Shown here: positions 19,007 to 29,757 of the stretch, piece after piece
Position numbering within the stretch: position 1 is the first letter of the stretch
How the letters are laid out: every line of letters begins with the position of its first letter
Assembly: GCF_029871235.1 (NCBI RefSeq)
Contig: NZ_SSOM01000054.1
Location: forward strand, 1 to 64,000
DNA: 64,000 bases
Direction: 5' to 3'
Source of the DNA: Pseudomonas sp. BN411
Lineage (GTDB): Bacteria > Pseudomonadota > Gammaproteobacteria > Pseudomonadales > Pseudomonadaceae
Notes under the pieces: model-generated
Databases searched by the model: none
Told to the model about the DNA's origin: nothing
The model's input: the letters and a program-made list of their open reading frames with translations, nothing else
Position numbers and translations under genes: made by a program

Positions 19007-19069
19007 TTGCGCGACGCGCGTTCGGCTGCTTCAATTGCCGGCATCGTCAAACGAGCTTCGGTATCCGCC

Positions 19070-19315
19070 ATGGAAATCCAGGGAAGTGGCTTCAGCGCAG
19101 GACTCGGCGCCATCCAGTCCGGCCAGCGCATGGTCGAGAAGGCCGCTGGCGAAATCGCCAGCAGCACGGTCGCAGGCGCCGACTCGCAGCAACCCGCCGA
19201 CCTCACCACCATCCTGCTCGCCCTCGAGGCCGGCAAGGTCCAGGCCGAAGCCGGCAGCATGGTCGCCAAGGCCACTGACCAGATGATCGGCAGCCTCATC
19301 GACACCTTCGCCTGA
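19070..19315 (+). CDS. Small flagellar-rod-like protein, unknown function
   Basis: 81 residues: starts MEIQGSGFSAGLGAIQSGQR and ends AGSMVAKATDQMIGSLIDTF. The first and last segments resemble the N- and C-terminal D0 helices of flagellar rod and hook proteins (FlgB/FlgC type), with no middle domain; both are heptad-like and low in aromatic residues. Found at the same position after bioD in related species. Real gene supported by a following intrinsic terminator. The flagellar link is inference only. Confidence 0.72.
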   Translation: MEIQGSGFSAGLGAIQSGQRMVEKAAGEIASSTVAGADSQQPADLTTILLALEAGKVQAEAGSMVAKATDQMIGSLIDTFA

Positions 19316-19322
19316 TCCCCCC

Positions 19323-19347
19323 AAGGGCCGCTTCTCGCGGCCCTTTT
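19323..19347 (+). terminator. Intrinsic terminator
   Basis: AAGGGCCGC (19323-19331) and GCGGCCCTT (19337-19345) form a 9-bp stem with a TTCTC loop and a short T-run. It ends the bio operon and the small-protein transcript. Confidence 0.85.
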
Positions 19348-19466
19348 CGCATCCTCGCCTTCCTGCCTCGTTCCGGCGCTGTCGCGCTGATTCTTGATCT
19401 TTACTGTCTTCAGGCAGGGCCTTCGGCTGTCTGCCAGGGAGATGACCGGTCGGTCGGGCACAGCGC

Positions 19467-19495
19467 TTGACAGGGAATTGGCGTAAACGTATGTT
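19467..19495 (+). promoter_or_regulatory. Sigma-70 promoter of the first acyl-CoA dehydrogenase
   Basis: TTGACA at 19467-19472 and TATGTT at 19490-19495 with a 17-bp spacer. The predicted start of transcription is near 19502, inside the PsrA-like box, which leaves a leader of about 94 nt before the ATG at 19596. Confidence 0.72.
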
Positions 19496-19496
19496 T

Positions 19497-19510
19497 CAAA
19501 CGCCTGTTTG
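19497..19510 (+). promoter_or_regulatory. PsrA-type fatty-acid-responsive operator
   Basis: CAAAC-GCCT-GTTTG, a perfect palindrome fitting the PsrA consensus (G/C)AAAC-N2-4-GTTT(G/C). PsrA is the long-chain-fatty-acid-sensing TetR repressor of beta-oxidation genes in Pseudomonas. The box starts one base after the -10 hexamer, so binding would block initiation until acyl-CoA or fatty acid releases the repressor. Confidence 0.75.
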
Positions 19511-19595
19511 ATTGCTCCCGCAATCACCATAAATGCCGTTAGCGACCGGCGCTCCGGTCAGCTGAACCAGGAACCCACTGCAGAGGTTTACCGCT

Positions 19596-21401
19596 ATGCC
19601 TGATTACAAGGCCCCCTTGCGTGATATTCGCTTCGTTCGTGACGAACTGCTCGGCTACGAAGCGCACTATCAGAGCCTGCCTGGCTGCCAGGACGCTACC
19701 CCGGACATGGTCGACGCCATCCTCGAAGAGGGTGCCAAGTTCTGTGAGCAGGTAATCGCTCCGCTGAACCGTGTGGGTGACACCGAGGGCTGCACCTGGA
19801 GCGAGTCCGGCGTGAAGACCCCGACCGGCTTCAAGGAAGCCTACAAGCAGTTCGTCGAAGGCGGCTGGCCGAGCCTGGCCCACGACGTCGATCACGGCGG
19901 CCAAGGCCTGCCGGAATCCCTGGGCCTGGCCATCAGCGAGATGGTTGGCGAGGCCAACTGGTCCTGGGGCATGTACCCCGGCCTGTCCCATGGCGCGATG
20001 AACACCCTGTCCGCCCATGGCACTGACGAGCAGAAGCACACCTACCTGACCAAGCTGGTATCCGGCGAGTGGACCGGCACCATGTGCCTGACCGAACCGC
20101 ACTGCGGTACCGACCTGGGCATGCTGCGCACCAAGGCCGAGCCCCAGGCTGATGGTTCCTACAAGGTTTCCGGCACCAAGATCTTCATCTCCGCCGGTGA
20201 GCACGACATGGCCGACAACATCGTCCATATCGTCCTGGCCCGCCTGCCCGACGCTCCGGCTGGCACCAAGGGTATTTCCCTGTTCATCGTTCCGAAGTTC
20301 ATGCCGAACGCCGATGGTTCGGCCGGCGAGCGCAACGCCGTTTCCTGCGGTTCCATCGAGCACAAGATGGGCATCCACGGCAACGCCACCTGCGTGATGA
20401 ACTTCGACGGCGCCACCGGCTTCCTGATCGGCCCGGCGAACAAAGGCCTGAACTGCATGTTCACCTTCATGAACACCGCTCGCCTGGGTACCGCGCTGCA
20501 AGGCCTGGCCCACGCCGAAATCGGTTTCCAGGGTGGCATCAAGTACGCTCGCGAGCGTCTGCAGATGCGTTCCCTGACGGGCCCGAAAGCGCCGGACAAG
20601 GCTGCCGACCCGATCATCGTCCACCCGGACGTGCGTCGCATGCTGCTGACCATGAAGGCCTTCGCCGAAGGCAACCGCGCCATGGTCTACTTCACCGCCA
20701 AGCAAGTGGACATCGTCAAGTACAGCCAGGACGAAGAGCAGAAGAAAGCTGCTGACGGCCTGCTGGCTTTCCTGACCCCCATCGCCAAGGCCTTCATGAC
20801 CGAAGTGGGCTTCGAGTCCGCTTCCCACGGCATGCAGATCTACGGCGGCCACGGCTTCATCAGCGAGTGGGGCATGGAGCAGAACCTGCGTGACTGCCGC
20901 ATCTCCATGATGTACGAAGGCACCACCGGCGTTCAGGCCCTCGACCTGCTGGGCCGCAAGATCCTGATGACCCAGGGCGAAGCGCTCAAGGGCTTCACCA
21001 AGATCGTGCACAAGTTCTGCCAGGCCAACGAAGGCAACGAAGCCGTCAAGGAATTCGTCGAGCCGCTGGCCAAGCTGAACAAGGAGTGGGGCGAGCTGAC
21101 CATGAAGATCGGCATGGCCGCCATGAAGGACCGCGAGGAAGTGGGTGCCGCTTCGGTGGACTACCTGATGTACTCCGGTTACGCCTGCCTGGCCTACTTC
21201 TGGGCCGACATGGCTCGCCTGGCTGCCGAGAAGCTGGCCGCTGGCGAAGGCGACGCCGCCTTCTACAAGGCCAAGCTGCAGACCGCGCGCTTCTACTTCA
21301 AGCGCATCCTGCCGCGTACCCGCACCCACGCTGAAACCATGCTGTCCGGTGCGAGCAACCTGATGGACCTGGCCGAAGAAGATTTCGACCTGGGTTACTA
21401 A
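19596..21401 (+). CDS. fadE1: Acyl-CoA dehydrogenase, FadE1-like
   Basis: 601 residues. FAD enzyme for the first step of beta-oxidation. Belongs to the 600-residue bacterial group with an extra C-terminal domain, beginning [23 protein letters not shown]/substrate stretches: [17 protein letters not shown] and [11 protein letters not shown]. The [18 protein letters not shown] segment carries the probable catalytic glutamate. The symbol rests on position, length and the PsrA box, by analogy with P. aeruginosa PA0506. The family also contains 3-methylmercaptopropionyl-CoA dehydrogenase (DmdC), so chain-length preference is uncertain. A terminator follows. Confidence 0.85.
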   Translation: MPDYKAPLRDIRFVRDELLGYEAHYQSLPGCQDATPDMVDAILEEGAKFCEQVIAPLNRVGDTEGCTWSESGVKTPTGFKEAYKQFVEGGWPSLAHDVDHGGQGLPESLGLAISEMVGEANWSWGMYPGLSHGAMNTLSAHGTDEQKHTYLTKLVSGEWTGTMCLTEPHCGTDLGMLRTKAEPQADGSYKVSGTKIFISAGEHDMADNIVHIVLARLPDAPAGTKGISLFIVPKFMPNADGSAGERNAVSCGSIEHKMGIHGNATCVMNFDGATGFLIGPANKGLNCMFTFMNTARLGTALQGLAHAEIGFQGGIKYARERLQMRSLTGPKAPDKAADPIIVHPDVRRMLLTMKAFAEGNRAMVYFTAKQVDIVKYSQDEEQKKAADGLLAFLTPIAKAFMTEVGFESASHGMQIYGGHGFISEWGMEQNLRDCRISMMYEGTTGVQALDLLGRKILMTQGEALKGFTKIVHKFCQANEGNEAVKEFVEPLAKLNKEWGELTMKIGMAAMKDREEVGAASVDYLMYSGYACLAYFWADMARLAAEKLAAGEGDAAFYKAKLQTARFYFKRILPRTRTHAETMLSGASNLMDLAEEDFDLGY

Positions 21402-21420
21402 GGTTCAGCGCTACACGAAG

Positions 21421-21445
21421 AGCCCGCCTTTTGGCGGGCTTTTTC
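21421..21445 (+). terminator. Intrinsic terminator
   Basis: AGCCCGCC (21421-21428) and GGCGGGCT (21433-21440) with a TTTT loop and T5 tail; ends the fadE1 transcript, so the next gene needs its own promoter. Confidence 0.92.
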
Positions 21446-21565
21446 GTTCCGGGCATTGAGTTGTGCGGAAGTTCGCAGCGCCGCCCTGTGCGCGTGTCTC
21501 GCGCCTGTGCAATCATATCGCCACCTCGATATTTCCCCGTCTTTCGAATCCCAGGATCAGACCCC

Positions 21566-22861
21566 GTGCGGCCTCGTGTGTCTTATCGCGTCAGTCATTT
21601 CCTGCCTCCCTTGCTGCTGGTGGTCGGGGGCGGGGTGGTGGGCTCGCTGTCGGGGATGAACGAGTTCTTCACCTCCCTCTTCAACGTGCTGCCTACCTTG
21701 CTCCTGCTGCTGGGCGGCGCCTTCTGCTCAGCCTACGGCCGGGTGCGCCAGGTGGCGCTGCTGCTGGTTGTCTACCTGGCCTACTACCAGCTTGATACCC
21801 AGGTCGATTACTACCAGGCCGAGCGGGTGGTGAGAGAGGACGCCGGGCTGGTCTTCCATCTCGCCAGCCTGCTGCTGCCCACGCTCTACGGCCTGTATGG
21901 CTGCTGGGAGGAACGCACGCACCTGCTGCAGGATTTTGTCGCCCGTGGTGCGGTGCTGGCGGCCGTGCTCGGCGTGACAGTGGCACTGGGCAGCAACTAC
22001 CCGGACGCGCTGCTGGGCTTCATCGGGCAGATCCACTGGCCCCTGCTCCACGGAAGCTGGATGACCCTGGTGCAACTGGCCTACCTGGCGTTCGTCGTCT
22101 CCCTGGTGGCGTTGTTGGTCACCTATCTGCGCCAACCGCGGCCGCAGCATGCGGCTCAATTGCTCGGACTGGTCGGCCTGCTGTGGATGTTGCCCAAGAC
22201 CTTCCTGCTGCCCCACGCGCTCCACGTAATGAGCAGCCTGGTGATGCTCGCGCTTACCGCGTCCGTGGCCCAAGAGGCCTACCAGATGGCTTTCCGCGAC
22301 GAACTCACCGGCCTGCCCGGCCGCCGTGCGTTGAACGAGCGTCTGCGGCGCCTCGGGCGCAACTACGTGCTGGCGATGACCGACGTCGACCACTTCAAGA
22401 AATTCAACGACACCTACGGCCACGATGTGGGCGACCAGGTGCTGCGCCTGGTGGCCAGTCGTCTGCGCAAGGTGGGCGGCGGTGGCAAGGCCTACCGCTA
22501 CGGTGGCGAGGAATTCACCATCCTCTTCCCCGGCAAGTCGGTGGAAGAGTGCATGCCTCACCTGGAAGACGTGCGCCAGACCATCGAGCAGTACCAGATG
22601 CACCTGCGCGACCAGGACAGCCGGCCGAAGAGTGACGACACCGGTCGTGCCAAGCGTGGAGCGGCCAGCGGGCAGACCGTGTCGGTGACCATCAGCATCG
22701 GTGTGGCCGAACGGGATGCCGAACAGCGCACCCCGGAAGAAGTCATCAAGGCTGCCGACCAGGCGCTCTACAGTGCCAAGAGCGCCGGGCGTAACCGGGT
22801 CTTCCGTCATGGCGAGAATCGCCGGGGGGCGGTGCGGGTGAAGAAGGCCGTCAGAAGCTGA
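21566..22861 (+). CDS. Membrane diguanylate cyclase (GGDEF)
   Basis: 431 residues from the GTG at 21566 (CAGGATC ribosome-like site upstream; the frame is open further 5' but crosses the fadE1 terminator region). The N-terminal 230 residues hold about seven hydrophobic segments; no named sensor domain recognised. The C-terminal GGDEF domain has DELTGLPGRRAL, the metal aspartates of MTDVDHFKKFND, and GGEEF at residues 313-317. The product-inhibition site (RxxD before the signature) is replaced by GGGG, so feedback by c-di-GMP is not expected. Makes c-di-GMP from GTP. Lies between two fatty-acid dehydrogenase genes. Confidence 0.88.
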   Translation: MRPRVSYRVSHFLPPLLLVVGGGVVGSLSGMNEFFTSLFNVLPTLLLLLGGAFCSAYGRVRQVALLLVVYLAYYQLDTQVDYYQAERVVREDAGLVFHLASLLLPTLYGLYGCWEERTHLLQDFVARGAVLAAVLGVTVALGSNYPDALLGFIGQIHWPLLHGSWMTLVQLAYLAFVVSLVALLVTYLRQPRPQHAAQLLGLVGLLWMLPKTFLLPHALHVMSSLVMLALTASVAQEAYQMAFRDELTGLPGRRALNERLRRLGRNYVLAMTDVDHFKKFNDTYGHDVGDQVLRLVASRLRKVGGGGKAYRYGGEEFTILFPGKSVEECMPHLEDVRQTIEQYQMHLRDQDSRPKSDDTGRAKRGAASGQTVSVTISIGVAERDAEQRTPEEVIKAADQALYSAKSAGRNRVFRHGENRRGAVRVKKAVRS

Positions 22862-22969
22862 GGCGGCTGGTTATGACGCTCCATTCAGCAGCGGTAGCGT
22901 CGTTGTAGGGGAGGTGGGTGCAAAGTAGGGTCGGACGATCAAGTGCTGCCCTCACAAGGAGAACCTGCC

Positions 22970-24763
<1,794 letters not shown>

Positions 24764-24781
24764 CCCGCCGATGGACGGTCG

Positions 24782-24806
24782 AAGGCCCGCCTGGAGCGGG
24801 CCTTTT
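24782..24806 (+). terminator. Intrinsic terminator
   Basis: AAGGCCCGC (24782-24790) and GCGGGCCTT (24796-24804), loop CTGGA, T-run; ends the middle dehydrogenase gene. Confidence 0.9.
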
Positions 24807-24839
24807 CCTTTCTATTGGGGTGCGTGACTGACTGAGACT

Positions 24840-24862
24840 ATATGGTCACTAAGTGACACTAT
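24840..24862 (+). promoter_or_regulatory. Palindromic operator candidate before the third dehydrogenase
   Basis: ATATGGTCACTAAGTGACACTAT: inner perfect palindrome GTCACT-A-AGTGAC (24845-24857) with ATA/TAT flanks, two mismatches in between. It lies about 90 bp before the ATG in an AT-rich promoter stretch. It is not a PsrA box; the regulator is unknown. Confidence 0.5.
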
Positions 24863-24948
24863 GTCTCTAAAAAGTTGTTCATGTACACTCCGGGTCTATC
24901 CGTGAAACCGGCCCCACTGGCCACCTGTGAGTGATTACGAGGTTTGCA

Positions 24949-26727
24949 ATGGCTGACTACAAAGCGCCCCTGCGCGATATGCGCTTCGTCCTCAATGAAG
25001 TCTTCGAGGTCGCCAAGCTCTGGGCTGAACTGCCTGCCCTGGCCGAAGTGGTCGACGCCGACACCGCCTCCGCCATCCTGGAAGAAGCCGGCAAGGTCAC
25101 CGGTGGCGTGATCGCCCCGCTGAACCGCAGCGGCGACGAGGAAGGCTGCCAGTGGAAAGACGGTTCCGTGAGCACCCCGGCCGGCTTCCCCGCGGCTTAC
25201 AAAACCTACGCCGAAGGTGGCTGGGTCGGCGTGGGCGGTGACCCCGTCTTCGGCGGCATGGGCATGCCCAAGGTCATCTCCGCCCAGGTGGAAGAAATGG
25301 TCAACGCGGCCAACCTGTCCTTCGGCCTGTACCCGATGCTGACCGCCGGCGCCTGCCTGTCGATCAACGCCCACGCCAGCGAAGAGCTGAAGGAACAGTA
25401 CCTGCCGAACATGTACGCGGGTGTCTGGGCCGGCTCCATGTGCCTGACCGAACCGCACGCCGGTACCGACCTCGGCATCATCCGCACCAAGGCCGAACCC
25501 CAGGCCGACGGCAGCTACAAGATCACCGGCACCAAGATCTTCATCACCGGTGGCGAGCACGACCTGACCGAGAACATCATCCACCTGGTACTGGCCAAGC
25601 TGCCGGACGCCCCGGCCGGTCCGAAGGGCATCTCGCTGTTCCTGGTACCGAAGGTGATGGTCAACGCCGATGGCTCCCTGGGCGAGCAGAACGCCGTGTC
25701 CTGCGGCTCCATCGAACACAAGATGGGCATCAAGGGTTCGGCCACCTGCGTGATGAACTTCGACGGCGCCACCGGCTACATCGTCGATGCCCCGAACAAG
25801 GGCCTGGCCGCCATGTTCACCATGATGAACTACGAGCGTCTGGGCGTTGGCATCCAGGGCCTGGCCTCCGGCGAGCGTTCCTACCAGAGCGCCGTGGAAT
25901 ACGCCCGCGAGCGCATCCAGAGCCGCGCGCCGACTGGCCCGGTTGCCAAGGAAAAGGCCGCTGACCCGATCATCGTCCACCCGGACGTGCGCCGCATGCT
26001 GCTGACCATGAAAGCGGCCAACGAAGGCGGCCGTGCCTTCTCCAGCTACGTCGCCATGCAGCTCGACACCGCCAAGTTCAGCGAAGACCCCGTCGTGCGC
26101 AAGCGCGCGGAAGACATGGTCGCCCTGCTGACCCCGGTGGCCAAGGCGTTCCTCACCGACCTCGGTCTGGAAACCACTGTGCACGGCCAGCAGGTCTTCG
26201 GCGGCCACGGCTTCATCCGTGAGTGGGGCCAGGAGCAACTGGTGCGTGACGTGCGCATCACCCAGATCTACGAAGGCACCAACGGCATCCAGGCCCTCGA
26301 CCTGGTGGGCCGCAAGGTCGTGGCCAGCGGTGGCGCGTTCTACAAGCACTTCGCCGACGAGATCAAAGCCTTCGCCAACGGCGCTTCCGCCGAGCTGGCC
26401 GAGTTCACCGAGCCGCTGAAAGCTGCCGTCGCCAACCTCGACGAGCTGACCGCCTGGGTCCTGGACAGCGCGAAGAACAACCCGAACGAGATCGGTGCCG
26501 CCTCGGTGGAATACCTCCACGTGTTTGGCTACACCGCCTATGCCTACATGTGGGCATTGATGGCCCGCGCTGCCCTGGGCAAGGAAGGTCAGGACGACTT
26601 CTACGCCAGCAAGCTCGGCACCGCGCGCTTCTACTTCGCCCGCCTGCTGCCGCGCATCCACTCCCTGACCGCCTCGGTGAAGGCCGGCAGCGAGTCGCTC
26701 TACCTGCTGGACGCCGAGCAGTTCTGA
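24949..26727 (+). CDS. fadE2: Acyl-CoA dehydrogenase, FadE2-like
   Basis: 592 residues. Same family as its two neighbours, but more diverged: [37 protein letters not shown] (HAGT instead of HCGT), KIFITGGEHDLTEN, IYEGTNGIQALDLVGRK. By length and position it corresponds to P. aeruginosa PA0508 (FadE2, reported for shorter chains than FadE1); the symbol rests on that synteny. ATG at 24949 after a TACGAGG site. Own promoter region with a palindrome, and its own terminator. Confidence 0.85.
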   Translation: MADYKAPLRDMRFVLNEVFEVAKLWAELPALAEVVDADTASAILEEAGKVTGGVIAPLNRSGDEEGCQWKDGSVSTPAGFPAAYKTYAEGGWVGVGGDPVFGGMGMPKVISAQVEEMVNAANLSFGLYPMLTAGACLSINAHASEELKEQYLPNMYAGVWAGSMCLTEPHAGTDLGIIRTKAEPQADGSYKITGTKIFITGGEHDLTENIIHLVLAKLPDAPAGPKGISLFLVPKVMVNADGSLGEQNAVSCGSIEHKMGIKGSATCVMNFDGATGYIVDAPNKGLAAMFTMMNYERLGVGIQGLASGERSYQSAVEYARERIQSRAPTGPVAKEKAADPIIVHPDVRRMLLTMKAANEGGRAFSSYVAMQLDTAKFSEDPVVRKRAEDMVALLTPVAKAFLTDLGLETTVHGQQVFGGHGFIREWGQEQLVRDVRITQIYEGTNGIQALDLVGRKVVASGGAFYKHFADEIKAFANGASAELAEFTEPLKAAVANLDELTAWVLDSAKNNPNEIGAASVEYLHVFGYTAYAYMWALMARAALGKEGQDDFYASKLGTARFYFARLLPRIHSLTASVKAGSESLYLLDAEQF

Positions 26728-26745
26728 TCGGCACCTCGCAATGAC

Positions 26746-26776
26746 AAGGCCCCGCACTCGCGGGGCTTTGTTTTTT
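26746..26776 (+). terminator. Intrinsic terminator
   Basis: GCCCCGC (26749-26755) pairs with GCGGGGC (26760-26766), extended by A/T pairs and followed by TTTGTTTTTT; ends fadE2. Confidence 0.92.
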
Positions 26777-26803
26777 CTGGTCAGCGCGAGGCATTGCTTC
26801 TCG

Positions 26804-26833
26804 TAGGGTGGATGACGCTCTTTTCATCCACCA
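26804..26833. repeat. GTAGGGTGGATG palindromic element
   Basis: GGTGGATGA (26807-26815) and TCATCCACC (26824-26832) around an 8-nt loop, edged by GTAG. The same element, slightly varied, recurs at 53.12 kb. It lies in the 226 bp upstream of the saccharopine-dehydrogenase-like gene; nothing else was recognised in that gap except the fadE2 terminator. Confidence 0.7.
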
Positions 26834-26953
26834 TCGTCGCCAAGCCGAAGTTTCAGGGGGATCGTTGAAGCGTGACCCACCCTGCAGGCGCAGCGCGTGC
26901 CTGGGGCATGACGGCTGAATTACCATGTGCCACCACACAAGGAGGTTGGGTTC

Positions 26954-28078
26954 ATGGCGCGGGTGCTGATTCTGGGTGGGTACGGCAATTTCGGTAAGCG
27001 GATCGCCGAGAGCCTGGGCAAGGCCCATGCGGGGCTGGAGATCGTCATTGCCGGACGCAGCCTGGAGCAGGCGACAAGGCTGTGCGCCGACCTGGCGCCC
27101 GGGGCGGCTCCGCAAGCCTGTTTCGAACCAGCGCGGCTGGATATCGATTCCCCCGGCTTTCCCTCGGAACTGGCCGCTCTTGCACCCAACATCGTCATCC
27201 ACACCAGCGGCCCCTTCCAAGGCCAGGACTACCGCGTTCCACGCGCATGCATCCAGACCGGCGCCCACTACATCGACCTGGCCGATGGCCGTCGCTACGT
27301 CTGCGACATCCGCGCGCTGGACGACGAGGCCAAGGAGCGGAATGTGCTAATTGTCAGCGGCGCCAGCTCGGTACCCGGCTTGTCCTCGACCGTGATCGAT
27401 CACTTCCGGGGCGGATTCTCCCGCCTCGACGCCATCGATTTCGCCATCGCGCCCGGCAACAAGGCCGAAGTGGGCGAAGCCACCCTCAAGGGCATCCTCA
27501 GCTACACGGGCCACCCGTTCCCGGCGCTGGACGATGGCCGCTGGCGCGATCGCCATGGCTGGATGGATGCGCGCCGAATCGACTTCGGCGGGTCGGTGGG
27601 ACGGCGCTGGCTGGCCAATGTCGATATCCCCGACCTGGAGCTTTTCCCCGAGCGTTACGCCGGCGTGCGCACGGTGCACTTCCAGGCCGGCCTGGAGTTG
27701 CCGCTGCTTCATCACTGCATGGTGGCGATGGCGGGCCTGGCCAAGGCGGGTGTGGTGGCCGACTGGTCTCCCTGGGCGGCGGCGATGCTCAAGGCCCGGC
27801 AGCCGCTGATGGCCTTCGGCACTGACATCGGTGGTATGCGCATCGAACTCAGCGGCCTTGGGCCGGACGGCCGGTCGAAGCGCCTGACCTGGACCCTCTA
27901 CGCCGAGAACGGCATCGGTCCCTATATCCCAACGCTGTCGGCCATCATCCTCACGAACAAACTACTGCGTGGCGAACAGGCGGAGCGCGGCGCGATGCCC
28001 TGCCTCGGGCTGTTCAGCCTGGCGGACTTCGATGCCGAAGCCGCGCCCCTGGGCATCTACCATCGAGTCAGCCAATGA
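26954..28078 (+). CDS. Saccharopine-dehydrogenase-like NAD(P)-binding protein
   Basis: 374 residues. An N-terminal Rossmann fold is clear: ARVLILGGYGNFGKRIAESL (GxGxxG variant), then VIHTSGPFQGQDYRVPRACI as in the saccharopine dehydrogenase NADP-binding family. No sign of the lysine-pathway C-terminal domain, so the substrate is unknown. Start at the ATG at 26954 with a perfect AAGGAGG 9 bp before it. It overlaps the next gene by 4 bp (ATGA), so both are one operon. Confidence 0.82.
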   Translation: MARVLILGGYGNFGKRIAESLGKAHAGLEIVIAGRSLEQATRLCADLAPGAAPQACFEPARLDIDSPGFPSELAALAPNIVIHTSGPFQGQDYRVPRACIQTGAHYIDLADGRRYVCDIRALDDEAKERNVLIVSGASSVPGLSSTVIDHFRGGFSRLDAIDFAIAPGNKAEVGEATLKGILSYTGHPFPALDDGRWRDRHGWMDARRIDFGGSVGRRWLANVDIPDLELFPERYAGVRTVHFQAGLELPLLHHCMVAMAGLAKAGVVADWSPWAAAMLKARQPLMAFGTDIGGMRIELSGLGPDGRSKRLTWTLYAENGIGPYIPTLSAIILTNKLLRGEQAERGAMPCLGLFSLADFDAEAAPLGIYHRVSQ

Positions 28079-28545
28079 GTGCCTACCTGCTGCTGAAGTT
28101 CTTCCATGTGTTGGGTGCCACCGTGCTGATCGGCACGGGCGCCGGCATCGCCTTCTTCATGCTGCTGGCCTCGCGCAGCGGCGACCCGCGCCTGTTGGCC
28201 GGCACCGCGCGGCTGGTGGTCATCGCCGACTGGGTATTCACGGCGCCGGCGGTGCTGCTGCAGTTCGCCACCGGCATCGCGCTGATGGAGGTCACCGGCT
28301 ACAGCTATGCGTCACCCTGGTTCCTGGCGGCGCTGGCGCTGTTCCTCTTCATCGGCGCCTGCTGGCTGCCGGTGGTGGTGATCCAGTACCGCCTTCGCCG
28401 TGTGGCCGATGCAATGGTCGTCGGGGCTCCGGCAGTGGAGTTTCAGCAGTGGATGCGTCGCTGGATCTCCCTGGGTATTCCGGCTTTCAGCGCCATCCTG
28501 TTGTTGCTCTGGTTGATGGTGGCCAAGCCATTGCCCGTGATCTGA
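28075..28545 (+). CDS. DUF2269 family integral membrane protein
   Basis: 156 residues with four hydrophobic segments (about 4-32, 50-72, 84-104, 134-152). The N-terminal FFHVLGATVLIGTGAGIAFF carries the His-containing helix typical of DUF2269. Function unknown; coupled to the preceding oxidoreductase by a 4-bp overlap, which suggests a joint role at the inner membrane. Confidence 0.8.
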   Translation: MSAYLLLKFFHVLGATVLIGTGAGIAFFMLLASRSGDPRLLAGTARLVVIADWVFTAPAVLLQFATGIALMEVTGYSYASPWFLAALALFLFIGACWLPVVVIQYRLRRVADAMVVGAPAVEFQQWMRRWISLGIPAFSAILLLLWLMVAKPLPVI

Positions 28546-28562
28546 CGCCATGAAGGCCTCTG

Positions 28563-28945
28563 GTTGGCGCCGAGGAACGAGGCCCAATGGCGCGGGGAGG
28601 TTCGCCGCGTTGGGTTTCGCAAGCTCTACCCAACCTACGAAAAGCGGGTACTGCTTGCCTGTGGGGGCGAATTCATTCGCGAAGGGCCGCACCGCGGCCC
28701 CGTAGGTTGGTGCCGAGGAACGAGGCCCAACGGCGCGGGGGAGTCCGCAACGTTGGGTTTCGCAAGCTCTACCCAACCTACGAAAGCGAGTACCGCTTAC
28801 TGTGGGGGCGAATTCATTCGCGATGGGCCGCACCGCGGCCCCGTAGGTTGGCGCCGAGGAACGAGGCCCAACGGCGCGGGGTGAGTCCGCCACGTTGGGT
28901 TTCGCAAGCTCTACCCAACCTACGAAAAGCGGGTACTGCTCCCAC
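28563..28945. repeat. Three tandem copies of a ~142-bp repeat
   Basis: Copies begin at 28563, 28706 and 28847 (periods 143 and 141 bp); the third is truncated after about 97 bp. Each has GCCGAGGAACGAGGCCCAA, a CAACG...TTGGGTTTCGCAAGCTCTACCCAACCTACGA-type palindrome (GTTGGG/CCCAAC arms), and the REP core GCGAATTCATTCGC followed by GGGCCGCACCGCGGCCC. It fills nearly all of the 409-bp gap between two convergent genes. Short frames inside it are repeat artefacts. Confidence 0.9.
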
Positions 28946-28954
28946 AAGGGAGCA

Positions 28955-29605
28955 TCACGGCTGCAGCGAATCTGCCAGCGAAGGATCGTCGATGTAGCGA
29001 TTGCGGTTGCCCTGGAGGGCTTCGATACGGCTGTTGCGAGCGCGTTCCTCGTCATCCACCGGGTCCAGGCGGTTCCACTGCTGGAACATCTGCAGCTGCC
29101 CGACGATGGGCAGACCGTATTCGGTACGCATGTAGAAGATCGCCCGTGCCACGTTGCCCTTGGCGGCGTCGCGGGGTTCTACCAGTTGGTACGCGGATTT
29201 GAAGTCGCAATCGGCCAATGTGCTCTGACCGCCATCGCCCACATCGCCGAACAGGGCATTGCGCCGCGCCAGTTCAATGCGTGACTGGTCCGGGTAGAGG
29301 TTGTGCAGGTCGGAAAGCATGTAGGGATATTGCGGGTTGGCCGTCTGGCACTGGCTGTCGGTGATGCAGCGCAAGGCGCTCTTGATCTGCTTGGTGCTGT
29401 ACACCGGGCTGGCGCTCAGCAGGCCACCGGGGCTGCTGAAGGCCTTGCCGCAATAGAGGGTGGTGCCGCCGTCGGCATAGAGCTGTTGCCAGAAGGCCTG
29501 CTCGACCGCGGCCTTGGGATCGGCCAGGCGATCCTGGCCACCGGCAAATGCGAAACCGGCGGCAACGGCCGCCAGACAGGAGAGGGCAGTAACGACTTGG
29601 CGCAT
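28955..29605 (-). CDS. endA: Secreted endonuclease I family nuclease
   Basis: 216 residues with a signal peptide (MRQVVTALSCLAAVAAGFAFA, cleavage likely after residue 21). Endonuclease I hallmarks: SDLHNLYPDQ with the catalytic His, ELARRNALFGDV, KGNVARAIFYM and the C-terminal NSRIEALQGNRNRYIDDP. Periplasmic or extracellular DNase/RNase; Cys residues suggest disulfides. I choose the ATG at 29605 because it starts the signal peptide; the frame runs open further. Its 3' end abuts the tandem repeats. Confidence 0.88.
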   Translation of the reverse strand: MRQVVTALSCLAAVAAGFAFAGGQDRLADPKAAVEQAFWQQLYADGGTTLYCGKAFSSPGGLLSASPVYSTKQIKSALRCITDSQCQTANPQYPYMLSDLHNLYPDQSRIELARRNALFGDVGDGGQSTLADCDFKSAYQLVEPRDAAKGNVARAIFYMRTEYGLPIVGQLQMFQQWNRLDPVDDEERARNSRIEALQGNRNRYIDDPSLADSLQP

Positions 29606-29757
29606 GGTTGACCCTGGGACCGCCTTGTCGGGGTCTGTTGTTCTTGTAGGACAAAACGAGTCTAACAAGAGCGCCGTGCCCAAACCAAGACCAACCGATC
29701 GCTTGCTTGGTTGCACCTTCGGTTGCAATAAGACTCCCAGGATTAATCGCTAAATCG

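Noticed and set aside
19539-21329. 596-codon frame antisense to fadE1 (similar ones opposite the other dehydrogenases and bioB)
   Set aside because: All mirror highly biased codons of real genes; the start and composition do not support coding.
22862-22969. PsrA box before the middle dehydrogenase
   Set aside because: No (G/C)AAAC-N2-4-GTTT(G/C) palindrome is present; only an unrelated GACGCT/AGCGTC pair.
28563-28945. Possible CRISPR array
   Set aside because: Three long units of about 142 bp with no unique spacers and no cas genes; internal palindromes are REP-like.
28564-28997. Two overlapping small proteins in the 28.6-kb region
   Set aside because: The frames are generated by the tandem repeat itself: the translated sequence repeats with the same period.
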